Assembly (NCBI RefSeq): GCF_900113705.1
Contig: NZ_FOQI01000008.1
Location: 1 to 64,000 of the forward strand
DNA length: 64,000 bases
Source of the DNA: Collimonas sp. OK307
GTDB taxonomy: Bacteria > Pseudomonadota > Gammaproteobacteria > Burkholderiales > Burkholderiaceae_D
Direction: 5' to 3'
This document shows positions 9,397 through 17,278 of this stretch, in pieces. The translations under genes and the position numbers were made by a program. A model generated the notes under the pieces. That model was not told the origin of the DNA. It searched no databases and was given only the letters and a program-made list of their open reading frames with translations. Position 1 is the first letter of the stretch; every line of letters begins with the position of its first letter.

Positions 9397-9863
9397 AACC
9401 GCGCGGATTTACACTCATAGAGCTGGTCATCACACTGGCCTTGGTCGGCCTGGTGGCGATGGTCGCTTTGCCGCTCTATGAAATTTCGGCGACGCGTCTG
9501 AAGGAAACCGAGCTGAAACTGGCATTGCGCCAGATTCGCATAGCGCTGGATAACTATAAAACTGCGGCCGATACCGGCCAGATAACAAAGGAATCCGGCG
9601 ATTCCGGATATCCGCCCTCGCTGGAGGTGTTGGTGAATGGCGTCGAAAATGCGAAGGATGTCAATCATTCCCGGCTGGTATTTCTGCGCCATGTGCCGCG
9701 CGACCCGTTTTACCCCGATCCTGCCCAGCCGGCAGAACAAACCTGGGCTTTGCGCAGCTACGGCAGCCCGCCCAGCGATCCGATGCCGGGCAACGACGTG
9801 TATGACGTCGCTTCGCTCTCTACCGGCAAGGGCTTGAATGGCATCCCCTACAAGGAGTGGTAA
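9393..9863 (+). CDS. Pseudopilin (GspG/GspH-like)
   Basis: A 156-residue prepilin with a very short leader: MKPRG then FTLIE, giving cleavage after G5 and the conserved Glu at +5, followed by a hydrophobic helix. The body has the GspG-like pattern of a long helix with periodic basic residues, then a PRDPFYPDP segment and W/Y residues. It begins in an ATGA overlap with the secretin gene. It is probably a minor component of the pseudopilus, since a GspG already opens the operon. Confidence 0.88.
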   Translation: MKPRGFTLIELVITLALVGLVAMVALPLYEISATRLKETELKLALRQIRIALDNYKTAADTGQITKESGDSGYPPSLEVLVNGVENAKDVNHSRLVFLRHVPRDPFYPDPAQPAEQTWALRSYGSPPSDPMPGNDVYDVASLSTGKGLNGIPYKEW

Positions 9864-9865
9864 CC

Positions 9866-10288
9866 ATGCTACGACCGTTCCCACTCTGCAGTAACATGCG
9901 TTCCAGGCAATATTTTGCAGGGCTCAGGCTTGGTTTCACGCTGATCGAAATGGTGATCGTCATGGCCGTGATAGGTATGCTGCTGACGCTTGCGGTGCCG
10001 CGCTACTTCGTTGCGCTTGACAACGGCAAGATTAAGGTGCAACAGCAAAACCTGGCAACGATGCGCGATGCGCTCGATAAATTCTTCGGCGATCAAGGTC
10101 ACTATCCGGAATCGCTCGATGAACTGGTGCAGAAGCGCTATCTGCGTAGCGTCCCGGTGGATCCGCTTACGGAAAGCCCTAACTGGATCGTCATCGCGCC
10201 CCTTGATCCCGCCCTGAGTGGAGTCTATGATGTCCAAAGCGCGGCCAAAACCAACGGGAGCAAAAATGAGACCGCCGCGGCAAATTAG
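9866..10288 (+). CDS. Pseudopilin (GspG-like)
   Basis: A 140-residue prepilin. The leader is about 24 residues, cleaved before FTLIE; the helix that follows is VIVMAVIGMLLTLAV. The VPVDPLTESPNW segment is typical of GspG-family pseudopilins. I chose ATG 9866 because AAGGAG at 9852-9857 is well placed for it; a GTG at 9857 would add three residues and overlap the previous stop. Its end overlaps the next gene by about 20 nt. Confidence 0.85.
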   Translation: MLRPFPLCSNMRSRQYFAGLRLGFTLIEMVIVMAVIGMLLTLAVPRYFVALDNGKIKVQQQNLATMRDALDKFFGDQGHYPESLDELVQKRYLRSVPVDPLTESPNWIVIAPLDPALSGVYDVQSAAKTNGSKNETAAAN

Positions 10289-10805
10289 GCGCACCGGCGG
10301 CGTCGTATTGCTGGCGTTGCTGTTGACCCTGGCATTGATGGCGGTAGCGCTGATGGGAGCAGTCGAAGTATGGTCGGTCGAACGGCAACGCGAAACTGAA
10401 GCAGAACTGTTGTACGTCGGCGACCAGTACCGGTTAGCGATTGAACACTACTATTACGCCACTCCCGGGGCTGGCAAGACGCTGCCGGCGAGTATCGACG
10501 ACTTGGTCGAGGATCAACGTTTTCCGGTGCCGGTGCGGCATTTGCGCCGTGCCTATGTGGACCCGGTCACCGGCGAACCGTTTGAATTGCTGCGTGCTGG
10601 CGAACAGATCAGCGGTGTAGTCAGCAGTTCGACAAAGTCAACTATCAAGCGTAGCGGTTTTTCTCGAGCCGATAGTGTATTTGAGGGATTTGAGACTTAC
10701 AATCAGTGGAGATTCTTGTTTAGTCCACCTGTTCCTGGAAAAGCCGGCCGTAAATTACCGTCGCCATCGTCGCGTCAACCTGCTGTGATCGGAGGAAAGT
10801 CATGA
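10266..10805 (+). CDS. Pseudopilin-like protein with degenerate cleavage motif
   Basis: A 179-residue protein with a basic N-terminus and a helix of about 22 residues, then a body with YHYYYATPGAG-like and DPVTGEPFELL segments like pseudopilins. The peptidase site is degenerate: GGVVLLALLL replaces GFTLIE and no Glu +5 is present. In Gsp systems only the tip pseudopilin GspK naturally lacks Glu +5, so a capping role is possible, though it is far shorter than GspK. ATG 10266 has GGGAG 5 nt upstream; an ATG at 10230 is an alternative. It ends in an ATGA overlap with the response regulator gene. Confidence 0.75.
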   Translation: MRPPRQIRRTGGVVLLALLLTLALMAVALMGAVEVWSVERQRETEAELLYVGDQYRLAIEHYYYATPGAGKTLPASIDDLVEDQRFPVPVRHLRRAYVDPVTGEPFELLRAGEQISGVVSSSTKSTIKRSGFSRADSVFEGFETYNQWRFLFSPPVPGKAGRKLPSPSSRQPAVIGGKS

Positions 10806-11557
10806 CCTACCGAATTCTGATAGTCGAAGACCACAATTTGCTCCGGCACGGGTTGCGCTCAATGATCGCGGCGCTGCCCGGCTACGAGGTGGTGGGTGAG
10901 GCGCGGGAGGGTAAAGAGGCCATTTGCGAAGCGCTTTCATTGCATCCGGATATGATCCTCATGGATTTGTCCCTACCCGGCATGAACGGCATCGAAGCTA
11001 CGGCCCAGATCAAGAGGCGCATGCCGGATATCCGCATTCTCGTGCTGACCGTCTACAAGACCGACGAATATGTGACAGAAGCGCTGCGGGTAGGAGCGGA
11101 CGGTTATGTATTGAAAGATGCTTCATACGATGAATTCGTGACGGCGATTCAGACGGTCGCCGGCGGAAAAAAATATATCTGCCCCGACGTCTCGATACAC
11201 TTGATCAACGATTTCCTGCGTCGGGGCGATCCCAAGAAGGCGGCAACACCCTGGAACAAGCTGACTGCGCGTGAACGCAGTATCCTTAAGCTGGTTGCCG
11301 AGGGACGCACAAATCGCAAGACCGGCGAATTTCTCAATATCAGCGCCAAGACGGTCGAAAAACATCGCGCCAATTTGATGCACAAGCTCGGTCTGCGCAA
11401 TGCGGCGGAACTTATCCTCATGGCGCTGGACATGGGGTTGATCGAGCATGCCAGTAATCCATCGCATGCCGTCAACGGAGCGTCCGATGGTCCGGCTTTT
11501 CCGTCGGATATATCCTCCGGCAAACCTCCGGACGGCTCGATGATGTCGCCGGAATGA
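10802..11557 (+). CDS. NarL/FixJ-type response regulator
   Basis: A 251-residue two-component regulator. The receiver domain (1-120) has the acidic pair ED at 9-10, the phospho-acceptor Asp in LMDLSLPG near residue 55 and Lys in VLKDAS near 105. The LuxR-type helix-turn-helix near 150-210 carries LTARERSILKLVAEG and SAKTVEKHRANLMHKLG. The ATG overlaps the stop of the pseudopilin-like gene, so it is co-translated with the secretion operon and may control it. No histidine kinase gene lies next to it in this window. The C-terminal tail after about 215 looks disordered. Confidence 0.92.
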   Translation: MTYRILIVEDHNLLRHGLRSMIAALPGYEVVGEAREGKEAICEALSLHPDMILMDLSLPGMNGIEATAQIKRRMPDIRILVLTVYKTDEYVTEALRVGADGYVLKDASYDEFVTAIQTVAGGKKYICPDVSIHLINDFLRRGDPKKAATPWNKLTARERSILKLVAEGRTNRKTGEFLNISAKTVEKHRANLMHKLGLRNAAELILMALDMGLIEHASNPSHAVNGASDGPAFPSDISSGKPPDGSMMSPE

Positions 11558-11636
11558 CAGGGCCTGGTTAATCGACGCCAGAGCACTACGCCAGAGCACA
11601 AGCCTGCCCCGGCGCTGCAGGTTACAGCGCTCTCCT

Positions 11637-11921
11637 TTAGCGGTGCGAATATGCCATGCACCAGCCTTGAGGATTGACGGGCCCCGCCACGACTTTGCAA
11701 GTGCCGGAGGCAGTGTCCGGCGTAGGCGGATTATACGCAGCGCAGTCAGCGCACATTTTCCCGTCCTTGGGCGTATCTTGATAGTGGAGCATACCCTTGG
11801 TCATGGAGCCGGCGTTGGCCTGCGGCGAGTGAGTCACGAGGGGAGTCAGGATGACCGCACCCAACACCGCGCTGCTACGGCGCAGCATATTCCGGCGCGA
11901 CGTTTTTTTGTCTTGATTCAT
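11637..11921 (-). CDS. High-potential iron-sulfur protein (HiPIP)
   Basis: A 94-residue periplasmic electron carrier with one 4Fe-4S cubane. A Tat-type signal (SRRNMLRR, then a hydrophobic stretch ending about residue 38 at ANA) precedes a mature domain of about 56 residues. The four ligand cysteines fit the HiPIP spacing: CADC, then TCK, then GWC, with the terminal GWCMAY signature. The start is ATG at 11921 with GGGGGGAAA upstream; a longer frame to 12140 has no support. It lies 91 nt downstream of the cytochrome-porin gene on the same strand, so the two are probably co-transcribed. Confidence 0.92.
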   Translation of the reverse strand: MNQDKKTSRRNMLRRSSAVLGAVILTPLVTHSPQANAGSMTKGMLHYQDTPKDGKMCADCAAYNPPTPDTASGTCKVVAGPVNPQGWCMAYSHR

Positions 11922-12012
11922 GGTATTTCCCCCCAAGTAAAATAATCCGACTTGGACAGCCCACGTCAATCCATTACGCTCACGCCGGGAATCTGCAAAT
12001 GCCTGACTGCCG

Positions 12013-13365
12013 TCAGAACATGAACCAAGCGTACAAGTAAAGGGTGTTGTTATCTTTTGCGTCTCTGAGCGTTCCGTCGTAATTCGTTTTGCTGCCATTG
12101 AACTTCGTATAACCGGTGTACTGCAGTCCGAATCGGACATTCATCTGCGGATCCCAGTTGAACTTGAGGTTTGGCCAATAATTCAGTTCGACGATATAAC
12201 CTGAAGTATCCGGTTTGCCATTGTTGGTTCCGAATCGCGCGAAATCGGCGTCGCCGCTGACGTTGAATACAGCGCCTGTAATACCATAAGTGCGATCGCG
12301 CAGATAGGTCACCTTGGCCCGGGTCGAACGCATTTGCGACGAGGGATTGTCGTTGATAGCACTAGGGAAACCGGTTCGCCACTCGGTTTTTTCGCTGATC
12401 GTGGACGCCTGGGCGGTGACGATATGGTGATCGTCCTTGCTGAAGAACTGATACTGGATATCGAATCCCAGATCACGGAAGCGATCTCCGGGGGTAAATT
12501 GGTCAGGAGTGTTGACTGACGCTATAGCGCCAAAATGGCCGATCGAGAGATTATGTTGATCGCTGCCGAAAGTGTAGGCGATGCGCCAGTAAGGATTGCT
12601 GCCCGCGAGCGTGACTCTGTCGGCCGCGGCGGTACCCGAGCGTAAGACCGATAGCGCACCCTTGGCGGTCTGATAGGAGGTGGCTTCCAGGTACAGCGAG
12701 TCGAGCACGTATGCGTATGCACCAAGGCCGGCAACCCGCGAGCCCGATTCAAGAAACGTCGATGGGCCTAAGCCCGGGGCTGCAACACTTGGCCCATAGT
12801 ATGGGTAACTCCATGCAGGTACCGTATTGAAGACATCTTGAACGGTAGGGTTGTTATGCAATGTCAGGCCGAGAAACGTTGGTTTTTCTTCGGAGCCGAA
12901 CATTTTCACCAGGCGCAGATCGACATTGTCCATCGCGCCGTGATGATGAAATGTCTGGTCGTCATTGGTAACGAGATTTTCGTAAGTCCATTGGATAAAA
13001 CCACCCGAGTTCTCGGTGAATTTACCGCCGGAAAAAAGGCTGACAACCTCATCGACGACTTCGTGGTTCTTGCCGTAGAGTTGTTCGCCGGTCGATTTGT
13101 CCGTATTGTTCCTGATTGAATTGGCTGAAATCACCGTCATCAAAGCCAGTGGAATCTTCTCGCGTTCTCCCAGCGTATATCCGCCCAGCTTGAATTTTCG
13201 GCCAAACGGTGTTAACTCGGGAAAGATGGTGTGGCACGAAGCGCACTTTAGATTCGTTTGTCTTGCATACAGGGGAATGGCGTCGGCGCTAGGAATAAAC
13301 CCCAAGGAAATAAGTAGCCACAAGCTAACTGCAACGCGTTTCAGAAACGTGTACATATTACTCAT
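12013..13365 (-). CDS. Outer-membrane monoheme cytochrome-porin (Cyc2-like)
   Basis: A 450-residue exported protein: signal peptide to about residue 29 (cut after ADA), then one heme-c site CASCH near residues 41-45, followed by some 390 residues of alternating beta pattern ending in an aromatic residue (YAWFMF), as outer-membrane barrels do. One N-terminal heme fused to a porin barrel is the layout of Cyc2-type Fe(II) oxidases; flanking residues (YARQTNLKCASCH, FGRKFKLGGYT) also fit that group as I remember it. The adjacent HiPIP is a natural electron acceptor. It could alternatively serve another extracellular donor or acceptor. ATG 13365 has GGGGAGAA upstream. Confidence 0.75.
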   Translation of the reverse strand: MSNMYTFLKRVAVSLWLLISLGFIPSADAIPLYARQTNLKCASCHTIFPELTPFGRKFKLGGYTLGEREKIPLALMTVISANSIRNNTDKSTGEQLYGKNHEVVDEVVSLFSGGKFTENSGGFIQWTYENLVTNDDQTFHHHGAMDNVDLRLVKMFGSEEKPTFLGLTLHNNPTVQDVFNTVPAWSYPYYGPSVAAPGLGPSTFLESGSRVAGLGAYAYVLDSLYLEATSYQTAKGALSVLRSGTAAADRVTLAGSNPYWRIAYTFGSDQHNLSIGHFGAIASVNTPDQFTPGDRFRDLGFDIQYQFFSKDDHHIVTAQASTISEKTEWRTGFPSAINDNPSSQMRSTRAKVTYLRDRTYGITGAVFNVSGDADFARFGTNNGKPDTSGYIVELNYWPNLKFNWDPQMNVRFGLQYTGYTKFNGSKTNYDGTLRDAKDNNTLYLYAWFMF

Positions 13366-13709
13366 TGTGATTCTCCCCTGATCATTGGATTGCCGGCACG
13401 GCGCAATTCACAATCGCATGAGTGGAAAATAGGCTATCTGAGGGAGCGTGTCATTGGGGAGATGTACTACGATTGATTCGTAATAGTCCCCCATAAGAAT
13501 TGACTGGTTCTTCGCTCCGTTTATACGGCGTTCTCTTCAGCAGCCAGGTGGGACCGACAGCGCATGGTCCTTGCAAATCAGATTACACGATTGTCGAAAA
13601 GGAATGAAGTGCGTCGAGAATTTTTGTTGGATTTCGGCTGTGTGTTGTATTCGGTGCTGTAAAAACAGGCGCGAGACCGAGGTAAGGAAAAGAAAATGCA
13701 GGCTTTGGT
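13366..13709. other. Intergenic region upstream of cytochrome-porin and tRNA-Gly
   Basis: No convincing gene. A small Cys-rich frame (13571-13774, plus strand) overlaps the tRNA promoter and has no ribosome site, so I leave it out. The region should hold the promoter of the minus-strand cytochrome/HiPIP pair. Confidence 0.35.
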
Positions 13710-13737
13710 TTGCAATTTCAAAAACCCGTGCTAGAAT
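13710..13737 (+). promoter_or_regulatory. Sigma70-type promoter of tRNA-Gly
   Basis: TTGCAA at 13710-13715 and TAGAAT at 13732-13737 are separated by 16 nt, about 85 nt ahead of the tRNA. The context GTGCTAGAAT is typical of strong beta-proteobacterial stable-RNA promoters. Confidence 0.6.
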
Positions 13738-13821
13738 CTTGCCTGTTTTACGAAATAAGAAATTATTTCTCTAGCGATGCGGGGGATTATGTTGATGCTC
13801 CCTGTTGCAAACACTCCATAT

Positions 13822-13897
13822 GCGGGAGTAGCTCAGTTGGTAGAGCGCAACCTTGCCAAGGTTGAGGTCGAGAGTTCGAGACTCTTCTCCCGCTCCA
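13822..13897 (+). tRNA. tRNA-Gly (GCC anticodon)
   Basis: A 76-nt cloverleaf: acceptor GCGGGAG pairs with CTCCCGC, D-loop AGCTCAGTTGGTAGAGC, anticodon stem AACCT/AGGTT around GCC, T-arm GAGAGTTCGAGACTC, discriminator T and an encoded CCA at 13895-13897. The sequence is complete and canonical. Confidence 0.97.
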
Positions 13898-14122
13898 AAT
13901 TCCAGGTAAGAAAGACGATTAAATCTTCCTTGCCGTTTCAGTAAAAAATCCTGCCTTGATTTTCTCCTGATGTGCCTCGCAGAGTCTTTGCGTGCACGGT
14001 TTTGTTGGAATTTCAAGGTTTCGGTTTTTTCGTTCTTCTTCAACGAACCGATACAAGAGTTGATTCACCTTTCGCCGGGGCCACTTTCCAGATAGGACTG
14101 GGTTTCGGGAGTCATCTCCTGT
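13898..14122. other. Intergenic region after tRNA-Gly
   Basis: No supported gene. The plus-strand frame at 13972-14325 has no ribosome site and runs through the inverted repeat at 14123-14240. I see no integrase or tRNA 3'-end duplication that would indicate an integrated element at this tRNA. Confidence 0.35.
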
Positions 14123-14240
14123 ATGGGTCTCTCCAAGCCCGCTGCGCGACCCAATCTCGACACTGCGATGCTCACCGTACTTTCACGGCTGCGCTTCTCC
14201 TGCCGACCTTGAGCCGCGCAGCAGGCTTGGAGAGACCCAT
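14123..14240. repeat. Long inverted repeat (26-bp arms, 66-nt spacer)
   Basis: The arms 14123-14148 and 14215-14240 match at 25 of 26 positions (ATGGGTCTCTCCAAGCC and its complement, continuing into GCTGCGCG). It lies between the tRNA and the 3' end of the convergent IclR gene. No T-run follows either arm, so it is not a classical intrinsic terminator. It may be a REP/MITE-type element or a large RNA hairpin. Confidence 0.85.
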
Positions 14241-14285
14241 AATTTCATTGCCGGACAAAACCAAGAGCGGCGTTACTAAGTGGCG

Positions 14286-15122
14286 TTACTTGGGGGCTTC
14301 AATCGGCAAGCCGCCCAGTATTTGAGCCGGCCGGCGCAACACCGGATCGAACGGATTGATCTGCGCGCCGACGCTCGCGGCTTCTTTCTTGAGTATCTGC
14401 ACTACAGTCGGCAGACGGTCTGCGTTCAATCTTTCCGCCAGCGTGGCAACGCTCAGGGCTGCGACTGCACGACCCTGTCGGTCCAGTACCGGTACCGCAA
14501 TACCTGCCATGCCTGGCAACAAGCCCACTCCATGACTGGCTGCATAGCCAAGTTCCAGTGAGCGCTTGATTTCAGTTCGCAAATACACTTCGTCGTATAA
14601 GCCCAGATCCAGCAGGCGAGGCAGGTTGAAGCGGATGATTTCTTCGCGCTCTGCTTCGGGCAGGAATGCCAGGATCACCAGCGCTCCCTGACCGACTCCG
14701 AGCGCGACCCTGCCGCCAATATCACCCGTGAATGAACGGATTGGAAACGGCCCCTCGCTACGGTCAAGGCACATGGCGTCGTAGCCGCTGCGCACTAGCA
14801 GGAACATGGTGTCGCCGAGTGAGGCCGACAGCCGTAGCAAGATCGGCCGGCAGATATCGCGCAAATTGCCGCGATGGCCGGCGCGCGCAGCCAAGGCAAA
14901 AAATTCCACGCTCAAGCGATAGGCCTTGCTGCGTTCATCCTGTTCCACGACGCCTTCGCCTGTCAGCGCGCGAAGAATGCGGTGAGCCGTGGGCTGGGCC
15001 AAGCCGGTGGCGCCAGCAATATGCGTCAGCTTGGCGCCGTCGCCATTGGTTGTCGCCAGCGCCCGAATAATTGCAAAGCCGCGCTGAAGACTGGTTCCTG
15101 CCGAAGCATCTTGATCTTTCAC
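14286..15122 (-). CDS. IclR-family transcriptional regulator
   Basis: A 278-residue one-component regulator. The N-terminal winged helix (about 10-75) has the IclR pattern SLQRGFAIIRAL and GLAQPTAHRILRALTGEGVV. The C-terminal effector domain (about 80-260) has the family pattern SRSGYDAMCLDR...VALGVGQGALVILAFLP and GLLPGMAGIAVPVLD. It is divergent from the transporter/oxidase operon and most likely controls it from the shared 195-bp intergenic region; the effector would be the imported compound or a metabolite of it. Confidence 0.92.
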   Translation of the reverse strand: MKDQDASAGTSLQRGFAIIRALATTNGDGAKLTHIAGATGLAQPTAHRILRALTGEGVVEQDERSKAYRLSVEFFALAARAGHRGNLRDICRPILLRLSASLGDTMFLLVRSGYDAMCLDRSEGPFPIRSFTGDIGGRVALGVGQGALVILAFLPEAEREEIIRFNLPRLLDLGLYDEVYLRTEIKRSLELGYAASHGVGLLPGMAGIAVPVLDRQGRAVAALSVATLAERLNADRLPTVVQILKKEAASVGAQINPFDPVLRRPAQILGGLPIEAPK

Positions 15123-15167
15123 TATTTTCTCCTAATGAAATTAATTTATCCATATATTTAATAATGG

Positions 15168-15180
15168 TCCATTAAATGGA
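15168..15180. promoter_or_regulatory. Candidate IclR operator palindrome
   Basis: TCCATTAAATGGA is a palindrome (5-bp arms, 3-nt spacer) in the AT-rich divergent region between the IclR gene and the transporter operon. Related half sites (ATATGGAATAT at 15204-15214 and CCATATAT at 15150-15157) surround it. IclR proteins bind short palindromes of this kind; binding here is inferred. Confidence 0.45.
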
Positions 15181-15317
15181 ATATATCAAATAATTAGTCT
15201 GCTATATGGAATATTGCGTTGACCGTGATTTTTCTTTTCTCTATATTGCAGAAATAGCTTGGTGGTGTTGCGGTAAGCGTATTGGGATCAAAACCGACCG
15301 TCATAGGAGACAAGTCG

Positions 15318-16394
15318 ATGTCGTTTCTACAGCTGGAAAACCTGTCTAAGCATTATGGGGACTTCACCGCGGTTGAAAAACTGAACTTGACGGTTGAGAA
15401 GGGAGAATTCGTTTCCCTGCTCGGACCTTCAGGCTGCGGCAAGACCACTACGCTGCAAATGATTGCCGGCTTTGTCGAGGCGAGCGCAGGGCGCGTGATC
15501 CTGGACGGGCGCGATATCACCTACGAGAAACCCAACCGGCGCGGCTTGGGCATCGTGTTCCAGAGCTACGCCTTGTTCCCGCACATGACAGTGAGCGCTA
15601 ATGTCAGCTTCGGCCTGGAAATGCGGCAGATTGCGCCAGCCGAACGCGCGGAACGGGTACGTAAAGCGCTCGCGCTGGTGCATCTGGATAAATTCGGCCA
15701 TCGCTATCCGCGTGAATTGTCCGGCGGCCAGCGCCAGCGTGTAGCACTGGCGCGTGCCTTGGTAATTGAACCGCCGGTCTTGCTGCTGGATGAGCCGATG
15801 TCGAATCTCGATGCCAAATTGCGCGAAGACATGCAGGTTGAATTGCGCGAGATCCAGCGCAAGGTCGGCACCACCACCATCATGGTTACGCATGACCAGT
15901 CGGAAGCGTTATCGATGAGCGATCGCGTGGTCGTCATGGATGCCGGCTGTGCGATACAAATCGCCAAGCCTTTCGACGCCTATGAAAATCCGGTGAATCA
16001 ATTCGTGTCCCAATTCGTCGGCAAGGCCAACTTGTTTGAAGGGCTGGTTGCATCCGTCAATCAGCAAGGGTCGGCGCTGAATGTGCATGGACAGTTGCTG
16101 AGTACCTGTGACGCAACGTTGCAGATCGGCGAACGGGTCACACTTTGCTTACGCCCGGAAAAACTGGAGCGCTGCAGTCCGCAAGATGAAATCATCCGCG
16201 GTCGCGTGCGTTCGGGTATGTTTCTCGGCAACCAGTGGCTGTATCACATCGATACCGGCCTGGGCGATTTGCTGGCTACCTGGCAGAACTGCGGCAATGC
16301 CGCATGCAGTGACGGCGAAGAGGTTTCATTGCGTTGGCCGGCCGACGCGCTGCATATAGTCAAGCGCGAACATCGCGAGGCGCAGCATGGCTAA
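15318..16394 (+). CDS. ABC transporter ATPase (spermidine/putrescine PotA type)
   Basis: A 358-residue nucleotide-binding subunit of a small-molecule importer. Walker A GPSGCGKTTT is near residue 40, the signature LSGGQRQRVALARAL near 135, Walker B LLLDEPMSNLD near 155 and the switch His in VTHDQSEAL. The C-terminal TOBE-like domain (about 280-350) is typical of PotA/FbpC-type importers. ATG 15318 has AGGAGA at 15305-15310. It overlaps the permease gene by 8 nt. The operon also encodes an oxidase, so the substrate is probably an amino-acid- or opine-like compound rather than a plain polyamine. Confidence 0.9.
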   Translation: MSFLQLENLSKHYGDFTAVEKLNLTVEKGEFVSLLGPSGCGKTTTLQMIAGFVEASAGRVILDGRDITYEKPNRRGLGIVFQSYALFPHMTVSANVSFGLEMRQIAPAERAERVRKALALVHLDKFGHRYPRELSGGQRQRVALARALVIEPPVLLLDEPMSNLDAKLREDMQVELREIQRKVGTTTIMVTHDQSEALSMSDRVVVMDAGCAIQIAKPFDAYENPVNQFVSQFVGKANLFEGLVASVNQQGSALNVHGQLLSTCDATLQIGERVTLCLRPEKLERCSPQDEIIRGRVRSGMFLGNQWLYHIDTGLGDLLATWQNCGNAACSDGEEVSLRWPADALHIVKREHREAQHG

Positions 16395-17253
16395 GGCGAA
16401 TGCGCTATCTTCGGCATCGTTGCCGTATCTGCTGACTGCGCCGGGCGTAATTCTCTTTTTTACGATGGTGCTCGTGCCATTGTTGTTAACCTTGCTCTTG
16501 TCCTTTTATGGCTTCGATTCGATTACCGGCATCAAGGCTGGTTTTAGCCTGAGCAATTACTGGCTGGTTTTTAGCGATGAATATTTTCATTCCATTTTCC
16601 TGCGTACATTTTGGGTGGCAGGGCTAACCACTCTCATCTGTATATTGCTTGGTGCGCCGGAGGCTTATGTGTTGAGCCGCATGGCGAAGCCGTGGCGGTC
16701 GATTTTCCTGATCATCATTCTCGGTCCGTTGCTGGTGTCGGTGGTGGTACGCGCTTTCGGCTGGAGCATGCTGCTCAGCGCTAATGGATTAATCAATTCG
16801 ACTCTGATCTGGCTTGGTTTTGCACCACTCAAACTACTCTACACCACAGGGGCAATCGTGGTTGCCCTGGTGCATGTGATGCTGCCATTCATGGTGATTC
16901 CGGTCTGGACCTCGTTGCAAAGACTCGATCCTACAGTCGTACAAGCAGCGCTGTCGTTGAATGCATCGCCGTCAACGGTGCTGCGGCGGATTGTGCTGCC
17001 GCAGGTATTGCCCGGCATTCTGTCTGGCAGCCTGATTGTATTCGGCCTCAGTGCGAGCGCCTTTGCCATTCCCGGCCTGCTTGGCGGACGCCGCCTGAAA
17101 GTGGTGGCGACCACCGTCTATGACGAATTCCTTGGCTCCCTGAATTGGCCGCTGGGAGCATCGATCGCCATCATCCTGCTGCTTGCGAATCTGCTCATCA
17201 TGTTGAGTTACAACCGGGCTCTGGAACGTAAATATTCCAGGACATTGGGTTAA
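16387..17253 (+). CDS. ABC transporter permease (PotB type)
   Basis: A 288-residue inner-membrane permease with six predicted helices and the EAA loop near residues 195-215 (AALSLNASPSTVLRRIVLPQVLPGI), which docks on the ATPase. The start overlaps the ATPase gene. Together with the next permease it forms the heterodimeric channel typical of the polyamine/opine transporter family. Confidence 0.9.
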   Translation: MAKANALSSASLPYLLTAPGVILFFTMVLVPLLLTLLLSFYGFDSITGIKAGFSLSNYWLVFSDEYFHSIFLRTFWVAGLTTLICILLGAPEAYVLSRMAKPWRSIFLIIILGPLLVSVVVRAFGWSMLLSANGLINSTLIWLGFAPLKLLYTTGAIVVALVHVMLPFMVIPVWTSLQRLDPTVVQAALSLNASPSTVLRRIVLPQVLPGILSGSLIVFGLSASAFAIPGLLGGRRLKVVATTVYDEFLGSLNWPLGASIAIILLLANLLIMLSYNRALERKYSRTLG

Positions 17254-17278
17254 CCGGGTTAATTGGAGAGCCGATAGC

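Noticed and set aside
13571-13774. Small Cys-rich frame upstream of tRNA-Gly.
   Set aside because: It runs through the tRNA promoter, has no ribosome site and no family resemblance.
13822-14240. Genomic island inserted at tRNA-Gly.
   Set aside because: No integrase, no repeat of the tRNA 3' end and no shift in gene content were seen; only an inverted repeat remains unexplained.
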